Source: Ochotona curzoniae (lineage: Eukaryota > Chordata > Mammalia > Lagomorpha > Ochotonidae). From it: 64,000 nucleotides of DNA. Position numbers and translations under genes: made by a program. How positions within the stretch are numbered: the stretch's first letter is position 1; each line of letters starts with the position of its first letter. Of this stretch, positions 23,377 to 36,100 are shown piece after piece. Below the pieces are notes generated by a model. It was not told where the DNA came from. It saw only the letters and a list, made by a program, of their open reading frames with translations, and did no database searches. The DNA lies in contig NW_024465751.1 of assembly GCF_017591425.1 (NCBI RefSeq), forward strand, positions 9,486,001-9,550,000. Direction: 5' to 3'.

Positions 23377-24562
23377 GCTAAAGAACCTTTTGCATCCTCT
23401 CCAATGTAAGCTACTTCGAGTGGGTGGCTCGGAAGGACACGTTTCCCAGGCTCTGATGATGAGGATCAACGGTCCCACTCCTGCCCAGAGAAGTCACCTT
23501 TCTGGTGACTAGAAAGTGACAACAAAATGGGAAAGGGGGAGACTGGAAATCAAGGGAGACCGGAAATTAGGTCAAAGAGGTGGCATTCAGGCTCTGGAGC
23601 GGGAGCGCCTATGTCTGCTCGCTCTGCCTGCGGTGAGTTACCGCCCCTGCCCTGACCGTGTGTGTTGATGGCTAAACGAGCTCAAACACAAAACCAGCTT
23701 AGAAGGGCCATCAAGTCCCAATGAGTCATGCAAAAAGCATTAGCTGTTAGCCTTCTATCTTAGAAAACACACACACATACCCACAGTCCCACAAAAGCCT
23801 CAAAATAATGTTTTCTTAAGTGAGGTAACTAGAGACTGGAGAAGTGAAGTGACTTCATGAAGGTCACACAACATGCAGCCGGCAAATGTGAGGTTGCCAT
23901 GGGGACCAAGAAGTCTAACCTCTTATTTCCTGTATTCTGAGAGCCAAGACAGCCTGCGTCAAGGTCACCCCCGGCTCCACCTCTGAAGGTCTTAACTGGG
24001 GAGTGCTGCTTCCGATACCCATGGCTATGGACAAGGCCAGGGCCAGAACTCAGTCACAATATAGACACTTATCATTCTGACATTCTCCGCAGAAATTGTT
24101 CTAAAATGCCAGGTCCCCTTGGAAATCTCTGGAAAGGTTGCCTATTAATTCTAAGCAAAATTAGGCTGTCACTGCCCCATTGGTAACAAATGGATATTGG
24201 TCAAAGCCTGGTCCCCGACATTCACTGGAGCTCACAGCCAAAGCAAAGGCACTCCGTGGCCCGAGAGGGTGAGTGCGCACTCCCACTCTGGGGTGAGGCT
24301 GAGTGGTCAGCTCACAGGGGGGAGAATGTCACATGAGCCCCCATGGCAACCTCAGACACAGGATGAAGGGCCCTCTGTCCACACTGTGACAAGAGCCTGG
24401 AACAAGATGTCTGCCAAGAGGACAGTGAAACTAATTAAGCCGCAGTGTTCTCGGCCATCTACAAAGGTCACTTGTCATGTGCTTTCCAGGCCAAAGGGCT
24501 TGGAGCTCAGGCCTGAGAATCTTCAACAGAAACCTGCTTGGAAAAGGACAGGAGAACCTAAA
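23377..24562. other. Longest SINE-free intergenic stretch on the left side
   Basis: About 1.2 kb holding one MIR (23795-23945). An open plus frame of 161 codons begins at 24197 but runs into the next SINE and shows no domain. Confidence 0.5.
23795..23945 (+). repeat. MIR element
   Basis: gaagtgacttcatgaaggtc, cacacaacatgcagccgg and caagaagtctaacctcttat follow MIR. Confidence 0.65.
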
Positions 24563-24740
24563 AGAGGGGCCAGTGCCACAGCACAACAGGCTAAGCTTCT
24601 GCCTGCAGCACCATTATTCCACATAGGCACCGCATTGGATCCCAGCAATTCCACTGCTGGTCCTGCAGACAAGCCCATGTAAGATCTCCCAGTTTGTCCT
24701 CTCTGTGCCTCTGCCTTTCAAATGAAATCAATAAATGGGG
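24563..24740 (+). mobile_element. CSINE with large internal deletion
   Basis: gggccagtgccacagcacaa head joins early to a cctttcaaatgaaatcaata tail. Confidence 0.75.
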
Positions 24741-24882
24741 GTGGGTGGGAAACACCTAACAGAGACAAGACATTTCATTGGAAGAAAGATTTCAGAGCAA
24801 GGACTCGGCAGTAGAGTGGATGGAGCTCTTGATACAGATTCCTTGAGTATCGAGAATTGTTTTGTCATTAAACACTGGATGG

Positions 24883-25220
24883 AGCCTGGCACGGTAGCCT
24901 AGCAGCTAAAGTCTTTGCCTTACACGTTCCAGAATCCCATATCGGTACCAGTTCTAATCCTAGCAGTCCCACTTCCCATCCAGCTCCCTGCTTGCAGCCT
25001 GGAAAAGCAGTCAAGCATTACCCAAAGCCTTGGAACCCTGAACCCACATGGGAGACCCAGAAGGGGCTCCAGGATCCTGGCTCCGGATCAATGCAGCTCT
25101 GGCCATTGTGGCCACATGGGGAGTAAATCAGTGGACAGAATATCTTCCTCTCTATCTTTTCTCCTCTCTGTATATCTGACTTTCCAATAAAAATAAAATA
25201 AATCTTAAAAAAAAAAAACA
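24883..25220 (+). mobile_element. CSINE, young subtype
   Basis: gagcctggcacggtagccta head to aataaaataaatcttaaaaa tail. First of a head-to-tail pair. Confidence 0.9.
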
Positions 25221-25227
25221 CTGGAGG

Positions 25228-25546
25228 ACAGGGACCAGCATTGTGCCACAGGGGTAGAGCTTCTGCCTACAGGCCAGCAATCCAGGTGGATGCTGGTTCA
25301 AGTCCTTACTCCTCCACTTCCGATGCAGCTCTCTGCTAATGTGCCTGTGAGAGCAAAAGAAGTGCCCGAACTCCTGCACCCACATGGGAGACCCAGGAGA
25401 AGCTCTTGGTACCTGGTTTCAAACTAGCCCAGCTCCAGCCATCATGGCCGCTTGGGGAACAGATCAGCAGACAAAGCTCTCTCTGTGTGTTTCACCTCTC
25501 TCTGTAACTCCGCCTTTCAAATAAAAAATATTTTTAAAAATAAATA
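25228..25546 (+). mobile_element. CSINE, old subtype
   Basis: gggaccagcattgtgccaca head; ctccgcctttcaaataaaa tail. Confidence 0.88.
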
Positions 25547-26166
25547 TTGGAGGATGATGAGTTGTGCGCCTGCTTCAGTGTGTCAAACACCTCGTTAAGC
25601 ACTAATCTCAGAATAGTGAATATCCCAGAAAATTCACAGTCCAGTGGATAGAGAAAGAAACAGACTTTACACAAGTATGCAATAGTTTTCCAGTTGGTGA
25701 CAACAGTTAGGAAGAAATTTTTAAAAGTCACATGACACGAACAGGGTGGTCAGCTACAGACAAATGATTGAGAAGAAATTAAGAGGACTCCAACTGAAGT
25801 CTAAACATCAGGCAATGCCAGCCAATAGAAGAGACAGGGGTGAATCCCGTCAGTGCAAACAGACCAAGAACTCCCGCAGACAGAATGAGCTCAGCTGCCC
25901 CTGGGCTGCGACCTTACTGCAGGGTGAGGCAGCAGGCTGGGAAGTGGGCCAGGAGGGGCAGGACTGGAATCCCACGGCCACAGACCCAGGCCACACAGGT
26001 CAGGCAGGCAGGCCACAGGGAGGACAGTGGGCCTGAAATACGGGTGAGTAGGTTTTGGTTTAAGATGCGATAATGCCACCGTGAAGCAGAAGTGGTGGCT
26101 TTGAAACACAGAACTGAAACAGTCTAATCTCTTTTTTTTTTTTTTTTTTGGAGTTATCTGAAAAAG
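25547..26166. other. Unique intergenic stretch
   Basis: No gene or repeat recognised; T run at 26130-26149. Confidence 0.5.
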
Positions 26167-26468
26167 TTGGGCCCTGTATGATGGCTCAATGGCTATATCC
26201 TCAGCTCATAAGCAGAGGGATCCCATATAAGCTGTTCCACTTCCCTTCCAGCTCCCTGCTTGTGGCCTGGGAAAGCAGTCGAGGACGGCCCAAAGCCTTG
26301 GGACCCTGTACCCATGTGGGAGACCCAGAAGAAGTTCCTTGCTTCAGATCTGCTCAGCTCAGTTCCAGCCACTGTGGCCACTTGGAGACTAATCAGTGGA
26401 CAAAAAAACTATTTCTCCTTCTCTTTGCAGATGTACCTTTCCAGTAAACATAAATAAATCTTCATAAC
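26167..26468 (+). mobile_element. CSINE, head deletion
   Basis: ggccctgtatgatggctcaa; the ccagttcatatcc segment is missing. It meets the next CSINE tail to tail. Confidence 0.85.
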
Positions 26469-26711
26469 TTTTTTTTTTAATTTAAAAGGCAGGTTTACAG
26501 AAACAGGAATGACAGAGAAATTTTCCATCCAATGATTTATTCCCCACAGGATCATGACAGTTGGAGCTTAGCTGATCCAAACCCAGCAGCCAGGAGCTTC
26601 TTCCAGATTTCCCATGTAGGTGCAGAGGCCCAAGGACGTGGGCAGCAGAGTGACGAACTAGTGTCCCTGAGAGATGCCAGCGCTGCAGGCTGAGCCACAG
26701 CAGTGGCCCCG
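26469..26711 (-). mobile_element. CSINE with internal deletion
   Basis: Reverse copy; middle lost between gcccaaggacgtgggc and ctgcaggctgagcc. Confidence 0.75.
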
Positions 26712-27185
26712 AAACCTTCCTAAGAGATCACTGGAGCTATCCTGCACAGATTGCCCTGGAGGGTGGGCTAGCGTCCCAGGTGCTCTGTAGGAGTGAGAGC
26801 TGTGCTGATTTGGACCACCCAGATCTGTCACACAGCCCTCAACAAGGAAAGAACCATAAATATGTTTAAGGTAACAAACAGCCATAAAGGCTTTGGGTCG
26901 TTTCTCCAGCAACATGTGCTCATGTATACACATGCCTCATGCACGAAGACTCAGGCCAGAACCCTTGCACAGCACGCAGTCATTCCTGGTCTCAATCAGA
27001 CCAGAAAACAGGGATGTTCCCTTTCCTTCTGGGTTCTTCACAGGGGAGAAGATGCACTGACAACACGTGACAGTCACTGGGATACCTCTGAATGCTCTTC
27101 AATGAGGGGTGGGCCTTTGCATCCTCAAAAGCAGTACTAAGAGATGGAAATCTCCCAACCCCTAAATGCCCACAATAGTCTGACT
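26712..27185. other. Unique intergenic stretch
   Basis: No gene or repeat recognised. Confidence 0.5.
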
Positions 27186-27189
27186 GGGT

Positions 27190-27448
27190 CATGCTGAAGT
27201 CAGGTTTAGCCTCCACCTCCGATCCAGCTCTGCTAGCGGCCTTGAAAAGCAGAAGACAGTCCATGCGCATGGGCCCCTGCCACCCACATGGGGACACCTG
27301 CACTAAGCACCTGCTTTGACCTGGCTCAACTCTGGCCACTGCAGCCATGTGAAGAGGGAACCAGTACAGAGAAGATCTCTCCTCTCTGTCTGTCTCTCTC
27401 TCTCTGTCTCTCTCTGTAGCTCTGCCCTTTAGATAAATAATAATATCT
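27190..27448 (+). mobile_element. CSINE, 5'-shortened old copy
   Basis: Begins within the middle (cctccacctccgatccagct); CT microsatellite at 27396-27418; gccctttagataaataat tail. Confidence 0.7.
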
Positions 27449-27764
27449 TTTTTATTATTATTATTGCAAAGTCAGATATATACAGAGAGGAGGAAAGACA
27501 GAGAGGAAGAGCTTCCATCTGATGATTCACTTCCCACGTGGCCACAATGGCTGGAGCTGAGCCAATCCGAAGCCAGGAGCCAGAAGCTTCCTCCAGGTCT
27601 CCCATGTGGGTGCAAGACTTTGGGCAATCCTTGACTGCTTTCCCAGGCCACAAGCAGGGAGCTGGATGGGAAGCGGGGCTGCCAGGATTAGAACTGGCAC
27701 CCGTATGGGATCCTGGGCATGCAATGAAAGGACTTTAACCATTACACTACCACGCCAGGCCCCG
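27449..27764 (-). mobile_element. CSINE, young subtype
   Basis: attgcaaagtcagatatata tail side, head ends ctaccacgccaggcccc. Tail to tail with the preceding copy. Confidence 0.92.
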
Positions 27765-27791
27765 GGAACTTTTCTTTAAAATGAAAATTAT

Positions 27792-28098
27792 TGGACTGGC
27801 GTGATGGCTTGATCTTCACCTTGCATGTGCCAGGATCCCATATGGGCACCAGTTCACGTCCCTGCTGCTCCTCTTCCCACCCAGCTCCCTGTTCGTGGCC
27901 TGGTGAAGGCAAGAGAGGATGACCCTATGCCTTGGGACCCTGTACCTACGTGCAGAACTTCCTGGCTCCTGGCTTCAGACGGGCTCAGCTCCAGCCATGA
28001 CAGCCACTTGGGGAGTAAACCAGCAGATGAAATCTTTTCTGTCTCTGCTTCTCTGTTAAGTCTGCCTTTCCAATAAAAATAAGTCTCTTTTTAAAATG
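27792..28098 (+). mobile_element. CSINE, full length with small losses
   Basis: gactggcgtgatggcttgat head; aataaaaataagtctcttt tail. Confidence 0.88.
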
Positions 28099-28133
28099 AA
28101 AATAATTAACACTATTTTAAAATTTACTTACCC

Positions 28134-28285
28134 TGCCACCCACATGAGAGACCTGAAAGAAGTTCCTGGTTTCTAACACCGACCTGGTCCAAACCTAGTA
28201 TTGTGGCCACCTGGGCAGTGAACCAGCAGATGGAAGGTCTGTTTCTACACCCTTCTCTGTAACTCTGCCTTTCAAATAAATCATC
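28134..28285 (+). mobile_element. CSINE, 3' half only
   Basis: gagacctgaaagaagttcct through ctgcctttcaaataaatcat. Its tail is the target of the next insertion. Confidence 0.75.
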
Positions 28286-28620
28286 ATTTTTTTAAAAAGA
28301 TTTATTCATTTCTATTGCAAAGTCAGACATACAGAGAGGAGGAGAGACAGAGAGGAAGATCCTCCGTCCAATGATTCACTCCTCAAGCAACCACAGCGGC
28401 CGATGCTACACCGATCCGAAGCCAGGAACCAGGAGCTCCTCCAGGTCTCCCACACGGGTGCAGGGTCCCAAGGCCTTGGGCCACTCCCCGACTGCTTTCC
28501 CAGGCCACAAGCAGGGAGCCAGATGGGAAACGGGGCTATCGGGATTAGAACCAGTGCCCATATGGGATCCCAGCACATTCAAAGCAAGGACTCTAGCTGC
28601 TAGGCTACCACACCAGGCCC
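28286..28620 (-). mobile_element. CSINE inserted into another CSINE tail, exact TSD
   Basis: Young reverse copy flanked by identical 14-bp tcaaataaatcatc at 28272-28285 and 28621-28634. Head ends gctaggctaccacaccaggc. Confidence 0.95.
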
Positions 28621-28634
28621 TCAAATAAATCATC

Positions 28635-29454
28635 TTTAAGAAAAAAAAAAAAAGTAATAGTTTCCAATTCAGAGCCAGGTGGCTGAGGAGTTCAAACATT
28701 CACACAGATGTTGCCTGATTGTTCTGTACTAGAAATACTTCTGAATAGCAGACTGAAAATTTGCTCATAAATTATGTGGGAAAGAAAATTCCAAAATACA
28801 ATTTACAAATGAGATTACAGTCCTTTGATCTCTCTGAAACTTGTCTGCTCAGGACAAAGTATTTTTGCAGACAGCCTGCCAAGATATATCCCTTTTACTT
28901 TGAGCATGACCTTCCTGAGCCAAATGAATCTCAGTGTGGCGTCCACATGCAGCTCTGAGCTATAAAAACAGTGTAGATTACTTCTGTGTCCGTCCCACTC
29001 AAAGCTCCCTGGCTTCTCCCAGGATCTGTCTGCTCATCTGAACCAGCTCACTAGCTCGCACTGCCTTGAGCATGCATGCCCACCTCACAAGGCCTCGAGC
29101 CTGGCAGATGTCTGCGTCCGTAACTGTAATAGCCTGCGACGCACGAGGTGGAAGACTCATACAGAACGCAAGGTTCTCAACAAGCCAAAGGGTCTAAGAA
29201 CAAAGGGTTAGTCATCCTTGCCGTTAAGACGCTGTCCATTCTTACAATAACAAAACCACACAAACATGAAGGAGAGCTGATCGCATATGCCAGCTTAATG
29301 CCCATTACCTTTTATTTGGAACTACATGATTAAAGTAGATTTCCAAGACATTTTCCAAAAGGCAGATGAGATAAATGAATGACTCTTAAAGCAATGGTTC
29401 TCAGCTATGAGACACATTGTTAAGGTGTCTGTAAATGACCAAAACAAAATCATT
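28635..29454. other. Unique stretch just downstream of NTAQ1
   Basis: No SINE or gene recognised; ordinary non-coding DNA after the inferred poly(A) site. Confidence 0.5.
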
Positions 29455-30000
29455 CCAAAACAAAAATAAATTCTATTTTATTCAAACCATACACAAACAG
29501 ATGAAATAGCACTCGTGCGTGAGGGGACTGCAATCTTCGCAACACCATGGCGGGGAAGGACCGACCCGGCCTTTTCAAGTAGCAGCACGGCCCCAGGAGA
29601 GGGTTTTAGGGACACAGGGGGAGTCACAGAGCAGCCAGCCTCAGCCCTGCTTCCAAGAAGCTTCCAGAGAAACCAGAGACCACACAGACATCCAGTGTAG
29701 ACGTTGGACCTGGCTGTCCGTCTACACCTCTACCCCAACACGGGTGATCACGAGCCTAAGTCATCGCGTATCTTAATCAATGAGCCACAGGACTGTCTTA
29801 GCAAGTACACACTACGTCAAGTTTTGCCTTGACATATCAAAAAGAAGTCTTTGTTTATACTCGTGTTCCTTCATGGTTCTACTCATGTGAAGTCTAAGAG
29901 GAGGCCCACTGTCACTGCATCACGATGTTCACTGTCCCACTTGAGGGGATGGCGTGTTCGTGTCCTTCATTTCTCCACAATTCCATGTCTGGTGTCAAGT
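29455..30000 (-). other. NTAQ1: NTAQ1 3' untranslated region (inferred)
   Basis: Sequence from the NTAQ1 stop to just past the first good poly(A) signal on the minus strand. It holds no SINE or other recognisable repeat, unlike the DNA on either side, which fits a retained exon. The end is inferred from the signal at 29477-29482; a longer or shorter UTR is possible. Confidence 0.6.
29477..29482 (-). terminator. NTAQ1: Poly(A) signal AATAAA of NTAQ1
   Basis: Canonical AATAAA on the minus strand about 520 bp after the stop codon, followed by T-rich sequence at about 29440-29468 that could serve as the downstream element. No other canonical signal was noticed between it and the stop codon. Confidence 0.6.
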
Positions 30001-30110
30001 TCAGTAGTGTTTACTGCCAAACCGATGTGCAAATTCAGAGAGCGTGTAGACAACTCCCCATCCCACCTTAGGGTCCATGCTGATGAAATCATTCAGGTTC
30101 ATTTTGGAAT
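30001..30110 (-). CDS. NTAQ1: NTAQ1 coding exon 6 (terminal)
   Basis: Encodes the last two bases of Asp173, residues 174-208 and the stop TGA at 30003-30001. The sequence [18 protein letters not shown] followed by [17 protein letters not shown] matches the family C terminus at its usual length. The acceptor is TTTTTCTAG. The 3' untranslated region follows directly. Confidence 0.97.
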
Positions 30111-33100
30111 CTAGAAAAACATGGGAAAGAAATGTCCACTGAAAATACAGTTTGGGCTTAACCACAGTAAAACAACCCCAAAGACCAAAGCAGGGAAACT
30201 GTCCAAACGGGTGAAGGCTCAGGGTCACTTCTGTGGTCACATCTGGCCTGAACAGCAGAACCTCAACCTCATCACAATACAACACCATGCAGACCCAAAG
30301 CGAGGGGTAATCCACAAACGACCGGCTTCCAAGGCACACAGTAATGCTGGAAGAAAATAAACTGCCGCCGATCGGCAGAGACAGAGGAAGACCACAAAGC
30401 TGGCCATGCTATCCCGGGGTTAGAATCTGGACGAGAAACACCAATGAGAGGAAAACAAAGCCGAGAGAAATTCTAAGCTAACAGTGCTGTGCCGTAGCAA
30501 TGACAGAGTCTAGTACCTTTGTGTCATTTTCCTGGTCCTGGTAAAGGCTATATATAAGACTATCCTGTGGGGCCTGGCGGCGTGGCCTAGCGGCTAAAGT
30601 CCTCGCCTTGAATGCTCTGGGATTCCATACAGGCGCCAGTTCTAATCCCGGCAGCCCCGCTTCCCATCCAGCTCCCTGCTTGTGGCCTGGGAAAGCAGTC
30701 AAGGATGGCCCAAAGTCTTGGGACCCTGCACCCGTGTGGGAGACTTGGAAGAGGCTCCTGGCTCCTGGTTTTGGAATGGCCCAGCTCCAGTCATTGTGAC
30801 CACTTGGGGAGTGAACCATCGGCTACCCTAAGTGAACCTGAGTTTCCTTACATAAGAACTCTCACTGTTTCAGCAAATTACCTAGAACTCCAAACTCATT
30901 TCAAAGTAAAAGTAATCCAACTGCCTAATTTATCAGCTTCAATGGCCAATTTATAGGCAATTCATACGAGATGCCAGAGACATAAGCCAAAGCCAGGCTG
31001 TTTCTCCCAGACCCAATTTCTTCAACAAATACATTATAAGAAAAAATAAAGAGTGAATGAAAAAGACTCCTAAGAGCCATACTGGAGGAAGCATCACGGC
31101 ATAGCAAGGCAACATCACTCGGGATACCAGCATCCATTACTGGGCTCAAGTTTTAGTCATAGCTGCTCCATTTCCAATGCAATTTCCTGTTCAGATGCCT
31201 GGAAAGGCAGTCGATGCTAGCCCAACTACTTGGGTTCCTGCCGTCCACACGGGAGGGAGGCCCACATGGCATTCCTGGCTCCTGACTCTGGCCTGGCCCA
31301 GCTTCATCTGATGTCGGTGTCTCAGGAGTCAAGCAGCAGATGCAAGATTTTTGACTCCTCAATCCATCAATCACTCTAGCTCTAATTCTCTTCTCCCTAC
31401 CTCTCCTCCCTCTCATCATCTCTCTGCCTTTCAAATAAATAAATCTGGAAAAAAAAAAAAAAAAAAACCATGCACAAGCAAGGACAGCATGAGGCCCTTT
31501 GGATCCTGACCCAAGTCAACAACGGACCGGAAAATAGATCAGGGCTTCATGAAATCACCGTGAGTTTTAACACTGACTAGACAGATGATGGGTTTAAAGA
31601 ACTACTATTATAGTATATGTAATAATGGTACTCCAAGCATGTACTTTTTCCTTGGTTTTTTTTCCCCCATTTTATAATTTTGCAGGCCTAGGGCTTCCTC
31701 CCTCTCCCCTCCCCCATTGGCCCCTGTGTTTTGTAGTAGAATAGCCTATCAGGTGTATTCTTAACTCCAGTTTTCTGCTCTTCACATGGGTCATGACACT
31801 GTTGGTATAGGCAACAGTACAAAGTTTAACATTCTGTTGCCTAGGCATATTTAGAAATTTCATTGAGATCCTACTTTTATTCATTAGTAGGGACGTAGTC
31901 TGTCAATTTTCTTTGATTCCTGGTACTCTGGCCTCCACTACACCCTTCGTTTGTGAGATTACAAGTTGTGTGTTTGTTTACCTTTATTTTTTGTTTTGTA
32001 TTTTGCACAGATATTGTCTTATATCAGAGCAAACATGATATTTGTCCCTTTGGGATTGGCCCATTTCACCGAGCAACTGGAACCATTTGGTTATCAGGCA
32101 TGTATTTTTAAAAAAGAAATCCTTGGTTATAGAGATACACACTAGAAGAAACTATCTGGCCTTTGCTTCAGAGTAACGCAGGAGGGGGAACAGGGGTGGG
32201 GTGGGACACAAATGAACCCACAAACCCTGAGCTGGTAAGTGGTGATGCTCTGAGACACTCCTTTGTTTGGATACAGAATTTACATCTTCCACAAAAGCAC
32301 AAATTTCTACTGTTGCCTATCCAAAAACCATTACAGGAACTGCTCTTCAACCATATACTAGCAGCAAACCAGACCACCTACAAGGAACAACCAGTTTAGA
32401 CAGCAGACAATGGGCAGAGGCAGGGCAACCCTGGGAGGCCCCGACTTACACTGCCTGGAGGCGTGTCTAGACCACAGCTTGGTGACAGGCACACAAACAG
32501 CCAGTTTTCCTGAGGTCAAGAGACAGAAATGGAAGTTCCAGAGGGGCTAGGAGTTGGGGGGTGGAGTTTCACAGAGGAGAGAGCTACACAAAGAAAGTTT
32601 CAGAAATCTACAGAGGGAACCTAGCCCCGCCCTGAGTATTCATATAAGCAACCACCTTTTCTTAAATGGGATAAAACTTCATGAGGCACCAGGATTTCAG
32701 TAGGTGACCTCCACTGTAAATCTGTTTCCCTAAGAAAACAAGGTGGCTTCCTTCAAAATACTTTAAACGTTAAATCAGAACAGCAGACACATGGCTGCTG
32801 CCAGTTACTAAATGTACGCCTTTCAACATGATATACAACACATACAAATTCTGAGAGCCAATCCCATAACTAAATGAAAAGAAACAAAATTGCTGCTGTT
32901 AACACTCGTATCCAAAGATGCATTAAAGTTTATTATCTTGAATTACTGTAGTCTTTCCTAAATATTGAACAAAAAAGAAAACTTGTTAGAGCGTTAAGAG
33001 CAATTCACACTTACCCCAATCCTTAACATATTCTTTTCGTAATAAAGACTTTGGTGGCTGGCACTGTGGCACAGTATTCACCCTAAACCTCCACCTGCAC

Positions 33101-36100
33101 TGCTGGCATCCCAGCCGCTCCACTTCCCATCCAGCTCCCTGCCTCTGGCCTGGGAAAGCAGCAGAAGATGGCCCAAAGCCTTGGGACCCTGCACCCATGT
33201 GGGAGACCCAAAAGAAGCTCCTGGCTCCTGGCTTTGATTCCTCTCTGTCTCTCTTCCTCTCTTCTCTCTGTAACTCTGCCTTCCAAATAAAAATAAATCT
33301 TTATTTTAAAAATAATAATAAAAAAGGGTTTGTTGCCATGACTCTACCATAAGAGAATGTTAACAATTTAAATTAGCCAAATATTTACTCAAGACTTCAA
33401 AGTGGAATCATTTCAAGTTCAGTCTCAAGTTCAGGAGACCAGCTGATGAAAAACTACACATGAAGTTAAAATTGGTTCCTCTCTTTATGGGCCCAGTGCA
33501 ATGAATCAATTGGCTAATCCTTCACCTCAAGCCAGAATCTTATTCTGGCACTGGTTCATGTCCCAGCTATTTCACTTTCCTTCCAGCTCCCTGCTTGTGG
33601 CCTGGGAAAGCAGCAGAGAATGGCCCAAAGGCCTTAGGACACTCCACCCACGTGAGAGACCCACAAGAAACTCCTGGCTCCTGGCTTTGGATTGGCTCAG
33701 CTCTGACTGCTGCAACTACTTGGGGAGGAAACTAGCACATGGAAGATCTTATTCTCTGTCTCTGCATCTCTTTGTAGATCTACCTTTCCAAGAAAAATAA
33801 ACCTTTAAAAAAAAGATAACTGGCTCTTCTATAAAACCTTCCATCCAGCATGAGTATAATAACTATAATTTAGGCAAAGTACTTTCCTCACCTTCACACT
33901 GTTCATTTTGCCATTTATCAAGGAGGAAAATAAAATTTTTTTCACTTAAGCTAATATGCAAAACAGATGGAAAAAATCTGGCAAAAAATGGCATCCAGCA
34001 AGCAGCAGCCATCAGAACCTAAGGGATGGCCCAGGTATGGGGTATCTGTTTAATCAGTGTGTGCCATGTGCAAGGCTCCAACTCGGTGCCCACACCCAGA
34101 AGAAATGCAGGGAGTTAGTTCAGAAGGTACACTCGGCCTGTACAGACCTGTCCCTGCACAGAGGGCAGACCCAAGAGGCCCCTGCATGACCTGGAAGCTC
34201 TCCCAGTTACAATGCCATCAAAGCAGGGTGGTAAACTGGCAAACAATTCCAATGTACACTTTTCATTATGAGAGCCTTTTACAGTGAGCCTCAAACCATC
34301 AGGGCTCAAACCCTCTGTCAGCACTCTCTCCCTTCGGACACCATGGTTTTATTTTCTTCTTGAATGAACTATTCACATAACCTTGTCTACATGACAACGT
34401 CTGAGCCAGCAGACCCATATTCAAGGGGTCTCGTGTGATTCTGTCACCTCAGTGACATCACAGCGATCTCAGCCAGAATGAACACACTGTGATGTCTGCA
34501 CACTTCTCAGAGCACGTCCCCAGCACTAAGCAACACGCCGCTGACCTGGCACCCTGCTTCTCTGGCGTTCAGCACGGGGCACTTGCACAGGCAGTATTAT
34601 CCCTGTGCTGGAATGATCTCACCAACAGTGGGGAACACTGTGACTTACTTATGATCATAAATAGGGGCGTAAGCCCAGATGAATGCCAGACAGTGTGAAC
34701 AGCGTGAAGAACTCTTTATCTCACACATCTTGGGGAGCGATCAGTTGGACTGTTGCCTAAAAGCACATCATTGCAGGGCATGGTGCCATACAACCTGCTC
34801 GCTCTCACCCACCTCGGAGGCAGCTTTCACCATGCAATCACTGAAATGCCAATTCACAGGCAATAAGGACATTTCTCTCAGCATCACAAGAAACCCTACC
34901 AGGGCAAGGTGCTACTATTCCCACTGTTAATGACACAGCACGCAGACAGCTGCCTAGGGTCCCAGCCCCAGGTTGCCAGCAGTGTGGCTCTGTGCACCTC
35001 CTCCCTGAGTTCCCACAGCCTTCCTGTCCCGTGCTCCATGCACCCATTCTGGAATCTAATCAACGCACTGAACAAGTGCTCTGTTAACTCCCTCACTGCC
35101 CAGGCAGTTTCAGCCAAAAAAAAAAAAAAACACTCTCAGTCTTGCCCCTGCTGAGCTAGGGCACCGAGCTGGGCAGTGCTGGTTCACTCTCCAGGCAGGC
35201 CTCCCCACTCACCTCGGGTCTCAATGCAGGGATAGGGCGGTGGCGGTTCTCTCCAGTTCCCACGGGAGTCCTTCATGTGCGATCGGTCAGAAGCAAAGTT
35301 CTTCAGATAGGTGTCTGCACGGATCACTCTAAACTTCCTGCACATAAATCAATCAACACCTCCATGAACAAGGCCTCACCTTGGAAAGTATAACTCCATT
35401 TACAGATGGACTCGTGTTCTATGATAAGCACAAACCACAGAAAAATTTTTGTACTACCGAGCAACATACAACTACATAAGCAGCCTTACTGTACAGTGAC
35501 AAAGCCCTGGGGACTGACTGATTGAAGTCAACAACTACCATGGCTTGAAAATGACCTGGGCTGTCTCTGCCGACTCCGCTATATACAGAGCAAACAGCAT
35601 AGTTTCCTAGTACTGCCACAATGGGGCGCTCACCCCTCCTGACCAAGCACTACAGAAAGCCCTGGAAGCTGAAGGAAAGCATCTGAGATCTCCTCACACA
35701 CAATTTCAAAGACTGACAACCCTGCAGCGGATAAACCTTTCCAGCTATAAAGCATCTTCAATCTTGTGAGCAGCAAGCATGCCATTCTCAAACACCAACC
35801 CAGCGACAAAGCCAACACAAAGCAAATGCAAACAAAAAACTCAGAATCATCGCAAAGTCTTACTTTGGGTAAATCCAACCCAAATCTCCTCACCTCCTGA
35901 ACTGTGGATGAATGTCGTCATCAGACTTGAAGGCATCTTCTACGTAAGTGTCAAAAGGACAGGGAAAGGGCAAGACGGTATCCAGATCGTAAATGAAGCT
36001 CTGTCCGCCACTGGCAACATGAAGCAGAACCACATGGTAGTCCTGGAAGGAAAACGCAGATTTCCATGACTCTAAGACCCCACAATGCACACAAATTAGC

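Larger units (their letters stand above)
30111..35212 (-). other. NTAQ1: NTAQ1 intron 5
   Basis: 5.1-kb phase-1 intron. Holds CSINEs at 30570, 31085, 33053 and 33488, reverse L1 sequence at 31560-32110, an L1M-like end at 32158, and L2/MIR scraps at 34570-34990. Confidence 0.9.

Noticed and set aside
24197..24682. 161-codon plus-strand open frame
   Set aside because: Ends inside a SINE and shows no domain.
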